Positions 4,910-10,189 of a stretch of DNA of 10,189 nt are shown piece by piece. Under the pieces are notes generated by a model. The model made no database searches. It was not told where the DNA came from and saw only the letters and a list, made by a program, of their open reading frames with translations. How positions within the stretch are numbered: position 1 is the stretch's first letter; every line of letters begins with the position of its first letter. The position numbers and the translations under genes were made by a program. The stretch is from an uncultured Eubacteriales bacterium (lineage in GTDB: Bacteria > Bacillota > Clostridia > Oscillospirales > Oscillospiraceae). The DNA lies in assembly GCA_900546255.1 (NCBI GenBank), contig URCB01000062.1, forward strand, positions 1 to 10,189, written 5' to 3'.

Positions 4910-5815
4910 ATGAAAAAGTTCCTTTCCGTCCTCATGGCGGGCGCCATGCTCTTTGGCGTGCTGACCCTGGCTGGCTGCGGTGATACCACCACCGACACCG
5001 GCGAGGATACCACCACCACCGAGGACACCACTACCACCGCAGAGTTCACCACCGTCACCGAGGGTGTGCTCACCATGTCCACCAACGCCGCCTTCCCTCC
5101 CTATGAGATGACCGACGACAGCGGCAACATCGTGGGCATCGACGCTGAGATCGCCGCCGCCATCGCCGAGAAGCTGGGGCTGGAGCTCCAGATCGAAGAC
5201 ATGGACTTCGACGGCGCCCTGGCTGCCCCCCAGAGCGGCAAGAGCGACATCGTCATGGCCGGCGTCACCGTCAACGAGGAGCGCCAGCTGGTCCTGGACT
5301 TCACCGAGACCTACGCCAACGGCGTGCAGAAGGTCATTGTCGCTGAGGGCTCTGACATCACCATGGAAAACCTGGGCGAGCAGCAGATCGGCACCCAGAA
5401 GGGCACCACTGGTAATATTCTCACCACGGACGAGTTTGGTGAGGACCATGTCATCGCCTACGACGACGCCATCGCCGCTGTCCAGGCCCTGAACAACGGC
5501 CAGATCGACTGCGTGGTCATCGACAGCGCCGTGGCCGACAACCTGGTGGAGGCCAACCCCGGCCTGACCACCCTGGACACCGACTATGCCAACGAGGAGT
5601 ATGCCATTGGCGTGGCCAAGGGCAACACCGCCCTGCTGGACGCCATCAACACCGCCCTCCAGGAGCTCATTGACGACGGCACCGTCCAGTCCATCATCGA
5701 CAAGTACATCCCCACCGACGGCACTGCTGCTGACGAGGCTGGTACCACCGACGAGGCCGGTGCCACCGATGAGGCTGGCGCCACCGATGGTGCCGAAGCC
5801 GACACCGCGGCATAA
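4910..5815 (+). CDS. Amino-acid ABC transporter substrate-binding lipoprotein
   Basis: The protein has 301 residues. The signal peptide ends in lipobox LAGC with Cys23 as lipid anchor. A Thr/Asp/Glu-rich linker occupies about residues 25-45. The family 3 solute-binding domain follows: TNAAFPPYE at 58-66, then GIDAEIAAAIAEKLG, then the VNEER...DFTETY segment, whose arginine in HisJ-like proteins contacts the ligand alpha-carboxylate, and GTQKGTTG. It captures a polar amino acid outside the cell and delivers it to the permease encoded downstream. An acidic tail of about 33 residues follows the domain and contains near-repeats of AGATDE; this is unusual for the family. The start at 4910 gives a standard signal peptide behind AGAGG; an in-frame ATG at 4889 would only add seven residues. 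The precise amino acid cannot be assigned. Confidence 0.93.
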   Translation: MKKFLSVLMAGAMLFGVLTLAGCGDTTTDTGEDTTTTEDTTTTAEFTTVTEGVLTMSTNAAFPPYEMTDDSGNIVGIDAEIAAAIAEKLGLELQIEDMDFDGALAAPQSGKSDIVMAGVTVNEERQLVLDFTETYANGVQKVIVAEGSDITMENLGEQQIGTQKGTTGNILTTDEFGEDHVIAYDDAIAAVQALNNGQIDCVVIDSAVADNLVEANPGLTTLDTDYANEEYAIGVAKGNTALLDAINTALQELIDDGTVQSIIDKYIPTDGTAADEAGTTDEAGATDEAGATDGAEADTAA

Positions 5816-5834
5816 TCCCTCCCCCCCCGACCAT

Positions 5835-5862
5835 AAAAAGGGCGGCGCACGCCGCCCTTTTT
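5835..5862 (+). terminator. Intra-operon terminator after the binding-protein gene
   Basis: A 13-bp perfect stem (5835-5847 with 5850-5862) has an AAAAA start, a TTTTT end and a two-base apex. It lies between the binding-protein and permease genes. It probably makes much more binding protein than membrane components, with partial read-through into the permease and ATPase. Confidence 0.9.
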
Positions 5863-5940
5863 CCGTCGTTTCCGGTTCGACAAAAGGCGAGCCGGTTTGA
5901 TCTCACATCCATCCTTCGAGAAAGAGAGAGGTGAATGACC

Positions 5941-6717
5941 ATGGGCAACATGGAGGCCCTATACAACACCTGGAAGGCCATTGGCACCTCCGGCGGGGAC
6001 CTGAGCTTCTTTCAGGACTTCTTCGTGAAGTTCTACCAAGCATTCATCGAGGCCGACCGCTGGCTGCAGTACCTCAACGGGGTGAAAACCACCCTCCTGG
6101 TCACCGCCCTGGCCCTGATTTTGGGCGTCGCCCTGGGGGTCACGGTGGCCATCCTCCGCACCGCCCACGACCAGCAGCGCCCCGGCCACCGCAACCCCGT
6201 CCTGGCGGTGCTGAACCTGGTCTGTAAGATCTACGTCACCGTCATCCGGGGCACCCCTATGATGGTCCAGCTGCTCATCATGGGCTTTGTCATCTTCGCC
6301 AGCAGCCGGAACTTCACCATGATCGGCACCCTGACCCTGGGCATCAACTCCGGGGCCTATGTGTCGGAGATCGTCCGGGGCGGCCTGATGTCGGTGGACA
6401 AGGGGCAGATGGAGGCCGGCCGCTCCCTGGGCCTGGGCTACGGCACCACCATGCGCTTTGTCATTGTGCCCCAGGCGGTGAAGGCCATCCTCCCCGCCCT
6501 GGGCAACGAGTTCATCGTCCTGTTGAAGGACACCTCCCTCATCACCGTCATCGGCGGCAAGGAGCTGCTGTATGCCGCCCAGGGCATCTACAACCGGACC
6601 TATGAGCAGATGTTCCCCCTCGTCGGCACGGCGGCCATCTACCTGGTGCTGGTGATCATTCTCTCCTGGCTGCTGGGCAAACTGGAAAGGAGGCTGCGGC
6701 AAAGTGATCGACGTTAA
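5941..6717 (+). CDS. Amino-acid ABC transporter permease
   Basis: The 258-residue integral membrane protein belongs to the His/Glu/Gln/Arg/opine permease family. A first membrane helix lies around the [21 protein letters not shown] region, and further helices around [10 protein letters not shown] and [26 protein letters not shown] is the familiar family signature. The cytoplasmic coupling loop is [23 protein letters not shown], the EAA-type contact with the ATPase. The N-terminus carries about 45 soluble residues before the first helix, rather longer than in short homologues. I prefer the ATG at 5941 (GAGG nine nt upstream) over the ATG at 5935 (only three nt away). The ATPase gene overlaps its end by 14 nt. 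Confidence 0.93.
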   Translation: MGNMEALYNTWKAIGTSGGDLSFFQDFFVKFYQAFIEADRWLQYLNGVKTTLLVTALALILGVALGVTVAILRTAHDQQRPGHRNPVLAVLNLVCKIYVTVIRGTPMMVQLLIMGFVIFASSRNFTMIGTLTLGINSGAYVSEIVRGGLMSVDKGQMEAGRSLGLGYGTTMRFVIVPQAVKAILPALGNEFIVLLKDTSLITVIGGKELLYAAQGIYNRTYEQMFPLVGTAAIYLVLVIILSWLLGKLERRLRQSDRR

Positions 6718-7426
6718 ACACCTCTCCAAGTCCTTCGGGGACCACCTGGTCCTGGACGACATTTCCGAGCACATCCACCCCCAGGAAAAGGTGGTCATCA
6801 TCGGGCCCTCGGGCTCCGGCAAGTCCACCTTCCTGCGGTGCCTGAACCTGCTGGAGACCCCCACCAAGGGCTCCATCACCTTCGACGGCACCGAGATCAC
6901 CGACCCCAAGGTGGACATCAACCTGGTCCGCCGGCAGATGGGGATGGTCTTTCAGCACTTCAACCTCTTTCCCAATATGACCATTCGGAAGAACATCACC
7001 CTGGCCCCCGTCCAGACCGGCCTGATGAAGCAGGCCGAGGCCGACGAGACCGCCAGCACCCTGCTGCGCCGGGTGGGCCTGGAGGACAAGGCCGACGCCT
7101 ACCCCAGCCAGCTCTCCGGCGGGCAGAAGCAGCGGATCGCCATTGTCCGGGCCCTTGCCATGAAGCCCAAGCTGATGCTCTTTGACGAGCCCACCTCCGC
7201 CCTGGACCCCGAGATGGTGGGGGAGGTGCTGGACGTCATGAAGCAGCTGGCCGAGGAGGGCATGACCATGGTGGTGGTCACCCACGAGATGGGCTTTGCC
7301 CGGGAGGTGGGGGACCGGGTCCTCTTCATGGCCGACGGCAAGATCGTGGAGCAGAACACCCCCGCAGAGATCTTCAGCAACCCCCAGGAGGAGCGGACGA
7401 AGTCGTTCCTTTCGAAAGTGCTGTGA
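6704..7426 (+). CDS. Amino-acid ABC transporter ATP-binding protein (GlnQ-like)
   Basis: The 240-residue nucleotide-binding subunit drives uptake. Walker [10 protein letters not shown] is at 34-42, the Q-loop Gln84 is in [10 protein letters not shown], the ABC signature LSGGQKQR is at 137-144, Walker B LMLFDE is at 157-162 with catalytic Glu162, the D-loop SALD follows, and switch His194 is in VVTHE. The FQHFNLFP stretch and overall length fit the polar amino-acid group. The signature carries a K where QQ is usual, which is a mild change. Translation starts at GTG 6704, inside the permease gene, behind GGAAAGGAGG. This is the last gene of the operon. Confidence 0.95.
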   Translation: MIDVKHLSKSFGDHLVLDDISEHIHPQEKVVIIGPSGSGKSTFLRCLNLLETPTKGSITFDGTEITDPKVDINLVRRQMGMVFQHFNLFPNMTIRKNITLAPVQTGLMKQAEADETASTLLRRVGLEDKADAYPSQLSGGQKQRIAIVRALAMKPKLMLFDEPTSALDPEMVGEVLDVMKQLAEEGMTMVVVTHEMGFAREVGDRVLFMADGKIVEQNTPAEIFSNPQEERTKSFLSKVL

Positions 7427-7427
7427 G

Positions 7428-7453
7428 TCCCAAAAAGGCAAGCCTTTTTGGGA
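7428..7453. terminator. Terminator-like hairpin after the transporter operon
   Basis: 7428-7439 pairs perfectly with 7442-7453 over 12 bp (TCCCAAAAAGGC arm) immediately after the ATPase stop. The A- and T-runs are inside the stem, so it could act in both directions. No long T-run follows the stem, so termination may be partial. Confidence 0.6.
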
Positions 7454-7461
7454 GGGGAAAG

Positions 7462-7594
7462 CAGCCCTCTGCGTGCAAGATTTTAGCCGCCTTGCGGCGT
7501 CTAAAACTCACACTTGAGGGCTGAGAAGTATAGTTTCCCCGGTACATGCCCGTGGAAACTATGATAGAACTTTTTTCGCGCCTGCGGGCGCGAA
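7462..7594. other. Structured gene-free segment with nested hairpins
   Basis: Three structures follow one another. CAGCCCTC 7462-7469 pairs with GAGGGCTG 7516-7523 and encloses an inner hairpin in which TTTTAG and CTAAAA flank a CCGC-CTT-GCGG core. ATAGTTTCC 7530-7538 pairs with 7554-7562. TTCGCGCC 7575-7582 pairs with 7587-7594 around TGCG. No reading frame here is credible. It resembles the style of the other hairpin-rich gaps in this window but is not a copy of either repeat family. Confidence 0.5.
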
Positions 7595-7624
7595 CTCTGC
7601 GAGGCTTTCGAAGAAAACCAATCA

Positions 7625-7656
7625 GCGCCCTCGTTCCTGAACAGGAGCGAGGGCGC
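7625..7656. terminator. Terminator of the XRE regulator gene
   Basis: 7625-7638 pairs with 7643-7656 over 14 bp with one wobble pair and a GAAC loop. It lies just past the stop of the minus-strand regulator gene; the minus strand continues into a GGTTTT stretch, giving a usable terminator in that direction. Confidence 0.7.
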
Positions 7657-7663
7657 TTGCTTG

Positions 7664-7918
7664 TTATCTTGGATCATCTAACAATGCTTCGTAAGATACA
7701 TGGAGGACCTTGGCCAGAGCTTTCAACTCAATATCGGTGACAAAGCGGGCACCGCTCTCCAGTCGTTGGACGGCGTTTTTATCCAGGTCTACGCCTTCCC
7801 GTTGCAGCATTTCTGCAAATTCCCGTTGGGACGGTTTTTCTGGTAGGCGCTCCCGGAACGCCTTTACCTTTTCACCGCAGAGATTGTTTCTTCCTCCCGG
7901 TGCGCGATTCTTGTACAT
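7664..7918 (-). CDS. XRE/Cro-C1 family repressor
   Basis: The small 84-residue protein consists almost wholly of a lambda-repressor-like helix-turn-helix domain, at about residues 15-78. KVKAFRERL is helix 1, SQREFAEMLQ helix 2, KNAVQRLESGARF the recognition helix and turn, and TDIELKALAKVLHVSYEALL the last helices. There is no extra ligand or protease domain. GGGAGG lies before the ATG at 7918. The gene is divergent from the small gene at 8032, and two related palindromes lie in the shared control region, so it very likely represses both. Base composition is less GC-rich than in the transporter genes, which fits acquired DNA. Confidence 0.88.
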   Translation of the reverse strand: MYKNRAPGGRNNLCGEKVKAFRERLPEKPSQREFAEMLQREGVDLDKNAVQRLESGARFVTDIELKALAKVLHVSYEALLDDPR

Positions 7919-7932
7919 AGGGCCTCCCTATT

Positions 7933-7951
7933 TGACATTTAGTGATTGTCA
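7933..7951. promoter_or_regulatory. XRE operator, site 1 (imperfect)
   Basis: TGACATTTAGTGATTGTCA is a 19-bp imperfect palindrome. It matches site 2 in its outer TGACATT/TGTCA arms. It overlaps the -35 box of the plus-strand promoter and lies just downstream of the regulator's own start of transcription. Confidence 0.7.
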
Positions 7952-7974
7952 TTTGCCCTATTATATGCTATACT
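7946..7974 (+). promoter_or_regulatory. Promoter of the small gene at 8032
   Basis: TTGTCA (7946-7951), 17 nt, and TATACT (7969-7974) with TGC directly before it form a good extended -10 promoter. Initiation is expected near 7981, just ahead of operator site 2. Confidence 0.78.
7960..7965 (-). promoter_or_regulatory. -10 box of the XRE repressor gene
   Basis: A perfect TATAAT reads on the minus strand. I find no good -35 at the proper distance, so the promoter may be weak or activated. It lies between the two operators. Confidence 0.5.
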
Positions 7975-7985
7975 GGCGGAAGAAT

Positions 7986-8004
7986 TGACATTCACTGAAT
8001 GTCA
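7986..8004. promoter_or_regulatory. XRE operator, site 2 (perfect)
   Basis: TGACATTCA-C-TGAATGTCA is a perfect 9-1-9 palindrome. Its centre is 53 bp from the centre of site 1, close to five helical turns, which puts both on the same face of the helix and would allow cooperative binding. It covers the start of the plus-strand transcript. Confidence 0.8.
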
Positions 8005-8031
8005 AAAGAAAATTATTGGGAGGACCGAGGT

Positions 8032-8265
8032 ATGGAATGGAAGAACCTGCCCCTCTCTCCCGAAGCACGGGAGTGCTTGATTGCAGAGATGGAAGCCAAA
8101 TTTCAAGCCCTTCCCCCCCACCGCCAGCGGGCCTTTCTGTGGGCCCTGGAGCACATGGACTGGGTGGAGGCGTTGGCAGAGAAGACAAATGGAAAACCGC
8201 CCCCCACAGACCCATCAGGGCGTGGGGTGGCGGCGGGTGATCGGGTGGCGTCCAGGGGGTCTTAG
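8032..8265 (+). CDS. Small protein of unknown function, partner of the XRE repressor
   Basis: The 77-residue protein falls in two parts. Residues 1-46 look helical, with the core FQALPPHRQRAFLWALEHM; the rest is a Gly/Pro/Arg-rich tail of poor quality. The ATG at 8032 is preceded by GGGAGG at 8018-8023; the in-frame ATG at 7999 lies within the operator and has no ribosome site. I do not recognise the family. The core motif resembles FQTLEPDQRNAFDDLL in the DUF6809-like protein at 9117. A second, truncated copy of this gene's middle lies at 8681-8824. Control by the adjacent repressor suggests expression is normally off. The odd tail may mean that the 3' end has itself been altered. Confidence 0.65.
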   Translation: MEWKNLPLSPEARECLIAEMEAKFQALPPHRQRAFLWALEHMDWVEALAEKTNGKPPPTDPSGRGVAAGDRVASRGS

Positions 8266-8308
8266 TGGAGAAGAAGGGATTTTTCCATTGTATCAAAACC
8301 ATCCTACA

Positions 8309-8551
8309 TCACTTGGCCAACGCCTGGAAGGCGGGCAGGTACCGCTTCAGAACGCGGGCGGCTGCGATGTCGATCTTTTCCTCGTCTGTGATGTCCAAGA
8401 GGGGGGCGTTGTCTAAGTCAAGGAGCAGATACTTTGGGCGGTTGTTTTTAAAAATGACAGCCTGCCCTTTTTGCTCCGCAATGCGCGTGACCCGGGAGAA
8501 GTTCTGGTTGGCCTCGGTCATGGAGACGATGGCGTTGGTGTCAATGGTCAT
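8309..8551 (-). CDS. Phd/YefM-type antitoxin without a visible toxin
   Basis: The 80-residue protein has the Phd/YefM layout. The DNA-binding N-terminal half is VSMTEANQNFSRVTRIAEQKG followed by a strand, AVIFKNNRPKYLLLDL; the acidic and then helical C-terminal part normally wraps around the toxin. In this family the antitoxin neutralises a RelE/YoeB- or Doc-type toxin encoded next door and represses the operon. No toxin frame follows or precedes it here: the downstream minus strand up to 7919 is empty of genes. It is therefore orphan, perhaps acting as an anti-toxin decoy or a pure repressor. The ATG at 8551 has GGAAGGTG eight nt upstream; a GTG at 8560 in frame is an alternative. Confidence 0.85.
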   Translation of the reverse strand: MTIDTNAIVSMTEANQNFSRVTRIAEQKGQAVIFKNNRPKYLLLDLDNAPLLDITDEEKIDIAAARVLKRYLPAFQALAK

Positions 8552-8574
8552 GGGGTTCACCTTCCTTCCTCTTC

Positions 8575-8608
8575 ATTATATCCAAGAATAGGAGAAAAAC
8601 AACCTATT
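8575..8608 (-). promoter_or_regulatory. Promoter and candidate operator of the orphan antitoxin
   Basis: On the minus strand, TTGTTT (8597-8602), 16 nt, and a perfect TATAAT (8575-8580) can be read. The inverted arms AATAGG (8587-8592) and CCTATT (8603-8608) flank the -35 box and could be the autoregulatory site that this antitoxin family usually has. Confidence 0.6.
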
Positions 8609-8680
8609 TTTGTATCTATAAGCGAACAATTTTCCTGTTAACAGTGGGTGCGTGTCAGGGATTCCTGAATAGTCCGGCAG

Positions 8681-8824
8681 TTTCAAGCCCTTCCCCCCCA
8701 CCGCCAGCGGGCCTTTCTGTGGGCCCTGGAGCACATGGACTGGGTGGAGGCATTGGCGGATCTGGCAAAGGACAGACCACCCCCTGGGGAAGGGGGGAAT
8801 CACTCAGGGACAAACTCCAGATGA
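8681..8824 (+). pseudogene. Truncated duplicate of the small gene at 8032
   Basis: Positions 8681-8751 are identical over 71 nt to 8101-8171, at an offset of exactly 580 nt. The frame stays open in the matching phase from FQALPPH through EALADLAKDRPPP to a TGA at 8822-8824, but the copy lacks the first 23 codons and any start or ribosome site. Past the identical block the next differences begin with synonymous Ala codons and the tail diverges, so the copy may have come from a true paralogue rather than from a very recent duplication. Its end overlaps the opposite-strand regulator gene by 25 nt. Confidence 0.85.
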
Positions 8825-8997
8825 TCCAATGCGTACCGCAGGGCCATGCACATCAGCTCGTTGCGGGAGCGTCCGCTTTTCTGGGCCAGCTGGTCGTATT
8901 CTGCCTGTAACTGCCGGTCTAGGCGCAGAGACATGGTGACAGACTTCTCCTCGTTCCCGTCGGCAGATTTGTGGCGAACAATGAAGGAATCGGACAT
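8800..8997 (-). CDS. Ribbon-helix-helix (CopG/Arc-like) regulator
   Basis: The 65-residue protein has a polar N-terminus followed by SVTMSLRLDRQLQAEYDQLAQKSGRSRNELMCMALRYALDHL. This is the pattern of a ribbon-helix-helix DNA-binding domain: one beta strand (VTMSLRL), helix A, the turn GRSRNEL and helix B. Such proteins bind DNA as dimers and often act as antitoxins or plasmid and mobile-element regulators. The ATG at 8997 has GGAGG eight nt upstream. The gene is divergent from the DUF6809-like gene and probably controls the shared 120-bp region. A -10-like TACAAT is present at 9027-9032 on its strand, without a good -35. Confidence 0.82.
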   Translation of the reverse strand: MSDSFIVRHKSADGNEEKSVTMSLRLDRQLQAEYDQLAQKSGRSRNELMCMALRYALDHLEFVPE

Positions 8998-9043
8998 GTT
9001 TGTGACCTCCAAGGTAGGGTATCCACATTGTATCGCATTTCTG

Positions 9044-9072
9044 TTGACATTTATATATTGCGATGATATAGT
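9044..9072 (+). promoter_or_regulatory. Strong promoter of the DUF6809-like gene
   Basis: A perfect TTGACA (9044-9049), 17 nt, and TATAGT (9067-9072) preceded by TGA form one of the best promoters in the window. ACATTTAT occurs at 9047-9054 and again at 9073-9080, and ATCGCA (9032-9037) is inverted as TGCGAT (9059-9064). Either pair could be a site for the divergent ribbon-helix-helix protein. Confidence 0.82.
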
Positions 9073-9116
9073 ACATTTATGTGTTACAAAAATGCAATCA
9101 AAAAGGAGGGTCTCCT

Positions 9117-9392
9117 ATGTCATCCATCTTAGAAGCGCTGTATGAGGGGGATATCTGTCCGGCCGAGCGGTTCCAAATTGATACGGAGGAATACCACCGG
9201 AGGAAGGCGGAAAACATGCGGGCATACGACAGCTTTTTTCAAACCTTAGAACCCGATCAAAGAAATGCGTTTGATGATCTTTTAAACCGTCAGTTCCAGG
9301 CAATCCCGGTGGAGTACGCTGCTGTTTTCGCAGAAGGCTTCCGTATGGGAGCTCGGATGATGCTGGAGATATGGGACACGAAATCGTTTTGA
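9117..9392 (+). CDS. DUF6809-like small protein
   Basis: The 91-residue acidic, helical protein opens with SSILEALYEGDICPAE and closes with FAEGFRMGARMMLEIW, the two ends I associate with DUF6809 proteins of gut Firmicutes. The family is small, often found in mobile or accessory regions, and has no known function. GGAGGG at 9105-9110 precedes the ATG at 9117. The centre FQTLEPDQRNAFDDLL resembles the core of the small protein at 8032. No signal peptide or membrane segment is present. It is driven by a strong promoter facing the ribbon-helix-helix gene. Confidence 0.75.
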   Translation: MSSILEALYEGDICPAERFQIDTEEYHRRKAENMRAYDSFFQTLEPDQRNAFDDLLNRQFQAIPVEYAAVFAEGFRMGARMMLEIWDTKSF

Positions 9393-9438
9393 CCGTTCGT
9401 GGGGGTCCAGTTCTCCTGGGGGTTCCCCAAATTCCAAC

Positions 9439-9514
9439 CATGGTTTGACCGGCTTTGCCGGCCAAACCATTCCGCTCAGCCGCCAGTGTGCCCCCGGGGG
9501 CGCGCAGCGGCTGC
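9439..9514. repeat. Dispersed two-hairpin repeat, copy 2
   Basis: This is the partner of the element at 172-248. Hairpin one pairs 9440-9447 with 9463-9470, then has an A.C mismatch, then 9449-9453 with 9457-9461 around TTT. Hairpin two pairs CAGCCGC 9477-9483 with GCGGCTG 9507-9513, with a GCCC....GGGC inner stem. Relative to copy 1 one outer pair has switched from T-A to G-C and the apex of hairpin two is remodelled while still pairing. It lies in the same orientation as copy 1, between the DUF6809-like gene and its terminator. Confidence 0.75.
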
Positions 9515-9520
9515 GGATCA

Positions 9521-9542
9521 AAAAAGGGACCGCTCCCTTTTT
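9521..9542. terminator. Small terminator hairpin behind the DUF6809-like gene
   Basis: AAAAAGGGA (9521-9529) pairs perfectly with TCCCTTTTT (9534-9542) around CCGC. The A-run and T-run make it symmetrical. On the plus strand it would end the DUF6809 transcript after it has passed through repeat copy 2. Confidence 0.7.
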
Positions 9543-9555
9543 GCATAGAAAACCC

Positions 9556-9589
9556 GAAAGCCGCCGCGAGATCCCTCGCGGCGGCTTTC
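9556..9589. terminator. Terminator shared by the plus-strand island and proS
   Basis: A 14-bp perfect stem (9556-9569 with 9576-9589) with a 6-nt loop is followed on the plus strand by TCTTTTCTCTCTC and on the minus strand by GGGTTTTC. It is 34 nt past the proS stop, so its main role is probably to end the proS transcript. Confidence 0.85.
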
Positions 9590-9623
9590 TTTTCTCTCTC
9601 TATGTTGATCTGGGGGCGCTGGA

Positions 9624-10189
9624 TTAGTAGGCCACGCCCCAGTAGATCATTTTTTTGGCAGCCCGGCCGCAGATGGGGCAGGTGTCCCCCAGGTGCTCCT
9701 GGGCGAAGGGGACGCAGCGGGAGGTCATGCCCCCCTCCTCCTTCATCTTGATCTCGCAGGCCTCGTCCCCGCACCACATGGTCTTGATGAAGCCCCCGTG
9801 CTGGGCCTGGAGGGCCTTGGCCTCCTCCAGGGAGTTGGCCTGGAAGATGTGCTCCTCCAGGTTCTTCTTGGCCTTCTGGTACAGGCCGTCGTGGATGGCG
9901 TCCAGGGCGGCGGGGACGGCGGTCTCCAGCTCGTCCAGGGAGACGAAGACCTTCTTCCCATTGTCCCGGCGGACCAGGACGCACTGGTTCTTCTCCATGT
10001 CCTTGGGGCCGATCTCCACCCGCAGGGGGATGCCCTTCATCTCGTACTCGGCAGCCTTCCAGCCCATGGACTGGTCGGAGGCGTCCATCTTGGCCCGCAG
10101 GCCGGCGGCCTTCAGCCGCTCCAGCAGGGCGGTGGCGGCCTCCAGGACGCCCTCCTTGTGCTGGGCCACGGGGATGACCATCACCTGGG
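9624..10189 (-). CDS. Prolyl-tRNA synthetase, type 3, C-terminal part (partial)
   Basis: The 3' end of the gene is present; the 5' part lies beyond the right edge. The visible 188 or so residues hold the anticodon-binding domain (VMVIPVAQHKEGVLEAA, then MDASDQSMGWKAAEYEMKGIPLRVEIGPKD) and the C-terminal domain of the archaeal/eukaryote-like enzymes. In the latter, CGDEAC and CPICG carry four cysteines in a likely zinc site and the chain ends in YWGVAY, with the terminal Tyr typical of this class. The enzyme attaches proline to tRNA-Pro in the cytosol. The catalytic domain is outside the window. The gene is single in the visible part, followed by a strong terminator. Confidence 0.96.
   Translation of the reverse strand, partial: QVMVIPVAQHKEGVLEAATALLERLKAAGLRAKMDASDQSMGWKAAEYEMKGIPLRVEIGPKDMEKNQCVLVRRDNGKKVFVSLDELETAVPAALDAIHDGLYQKAKKNLEEHIFQANSLEEAKALQAQHGGFIKTMWCGDEACEIKMKEEGGMTSRCVPFAQEHLGDTCPICGRAAKKMIYWGVAY

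Noticed and set aside
8635..8644. CTGTTAACAG palindrome upstream of the antitoxin promoter
   Set aside because: Ten bp is short enough to occur by chance and it lies upstream of the promoter core.

Overview
The window looks like chromosomal DNA of a GC-rich gut Firmicute, most likely an Oscillospiraceae member of the Flavonifractor / Lawsonibacter / Pseudoflavonifractor type. This is an inference from strong G/C-ending codon use, AGGAGG-type ribosome sites, sigma-A promoters, a type 3 (archaeal/eukaryote-like) prolyl-tRNA synthetase and a DUF6809-like protein. No taxonomic search was possible.

Layout. Positions 1-377 hold no gene but contain a run of perfect hairpins, one copy of a dispersed two-hairpin repeat and a 14-bp inverted repeat. 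They are followed by a lipoprotein gene (378-1103) and a tRNA-Gly(GCC) gene with its own promoter and terminator (1100-1256). Positions 1257-1654 are again gene-free but highly structured: two diverged copies of a four-hairpin element, with an inverted 23-nt piece of the upstream tRNA between them. On the minus strand lie an overlapping TetR-regulator / short-chain dehydrogenase pair under a palindromic operator, and a small unrecognised gene (3124-3585). On the plus strand lie a crotonase-family gene, probably an enoyl-CoA isomerase type, and then a complete polar amino-acid ABC uptake operon (binding lipoprotein, terminator, permease, ATPase; 4801-7426).

From 7427 to 9600 the window changes character. 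It holds small, AT-richer, regulator-heavy genes: an XRE repressor divergent from a small unknown protein with two matching 19-bp operators; an orphan Phd/YefM-type antitoxin; a 71-nt identical duplication that leaves a truncated copy of the small protein gene; and a ribbon-helix-helix regulator divergent from a DUF6809-like protein. The two small proteins share an FQxLxP....AF...L motif, so the island looks like two parallel divergons of regulator plus small helical protein. No recognisable toxin is present. The second copy of the dispersed two-hairpin repeat closes this island, followed by two terminators and the 3' part of proS on the minus strand, which runs off the window.

The most unusual content is non-coding. 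Two families of structured repeats each occur twice. Between copies the primary sequence differs while the stems are kept by compensating changes, which is evidence in the sequence for selected RNA or DNA hairpin structure.
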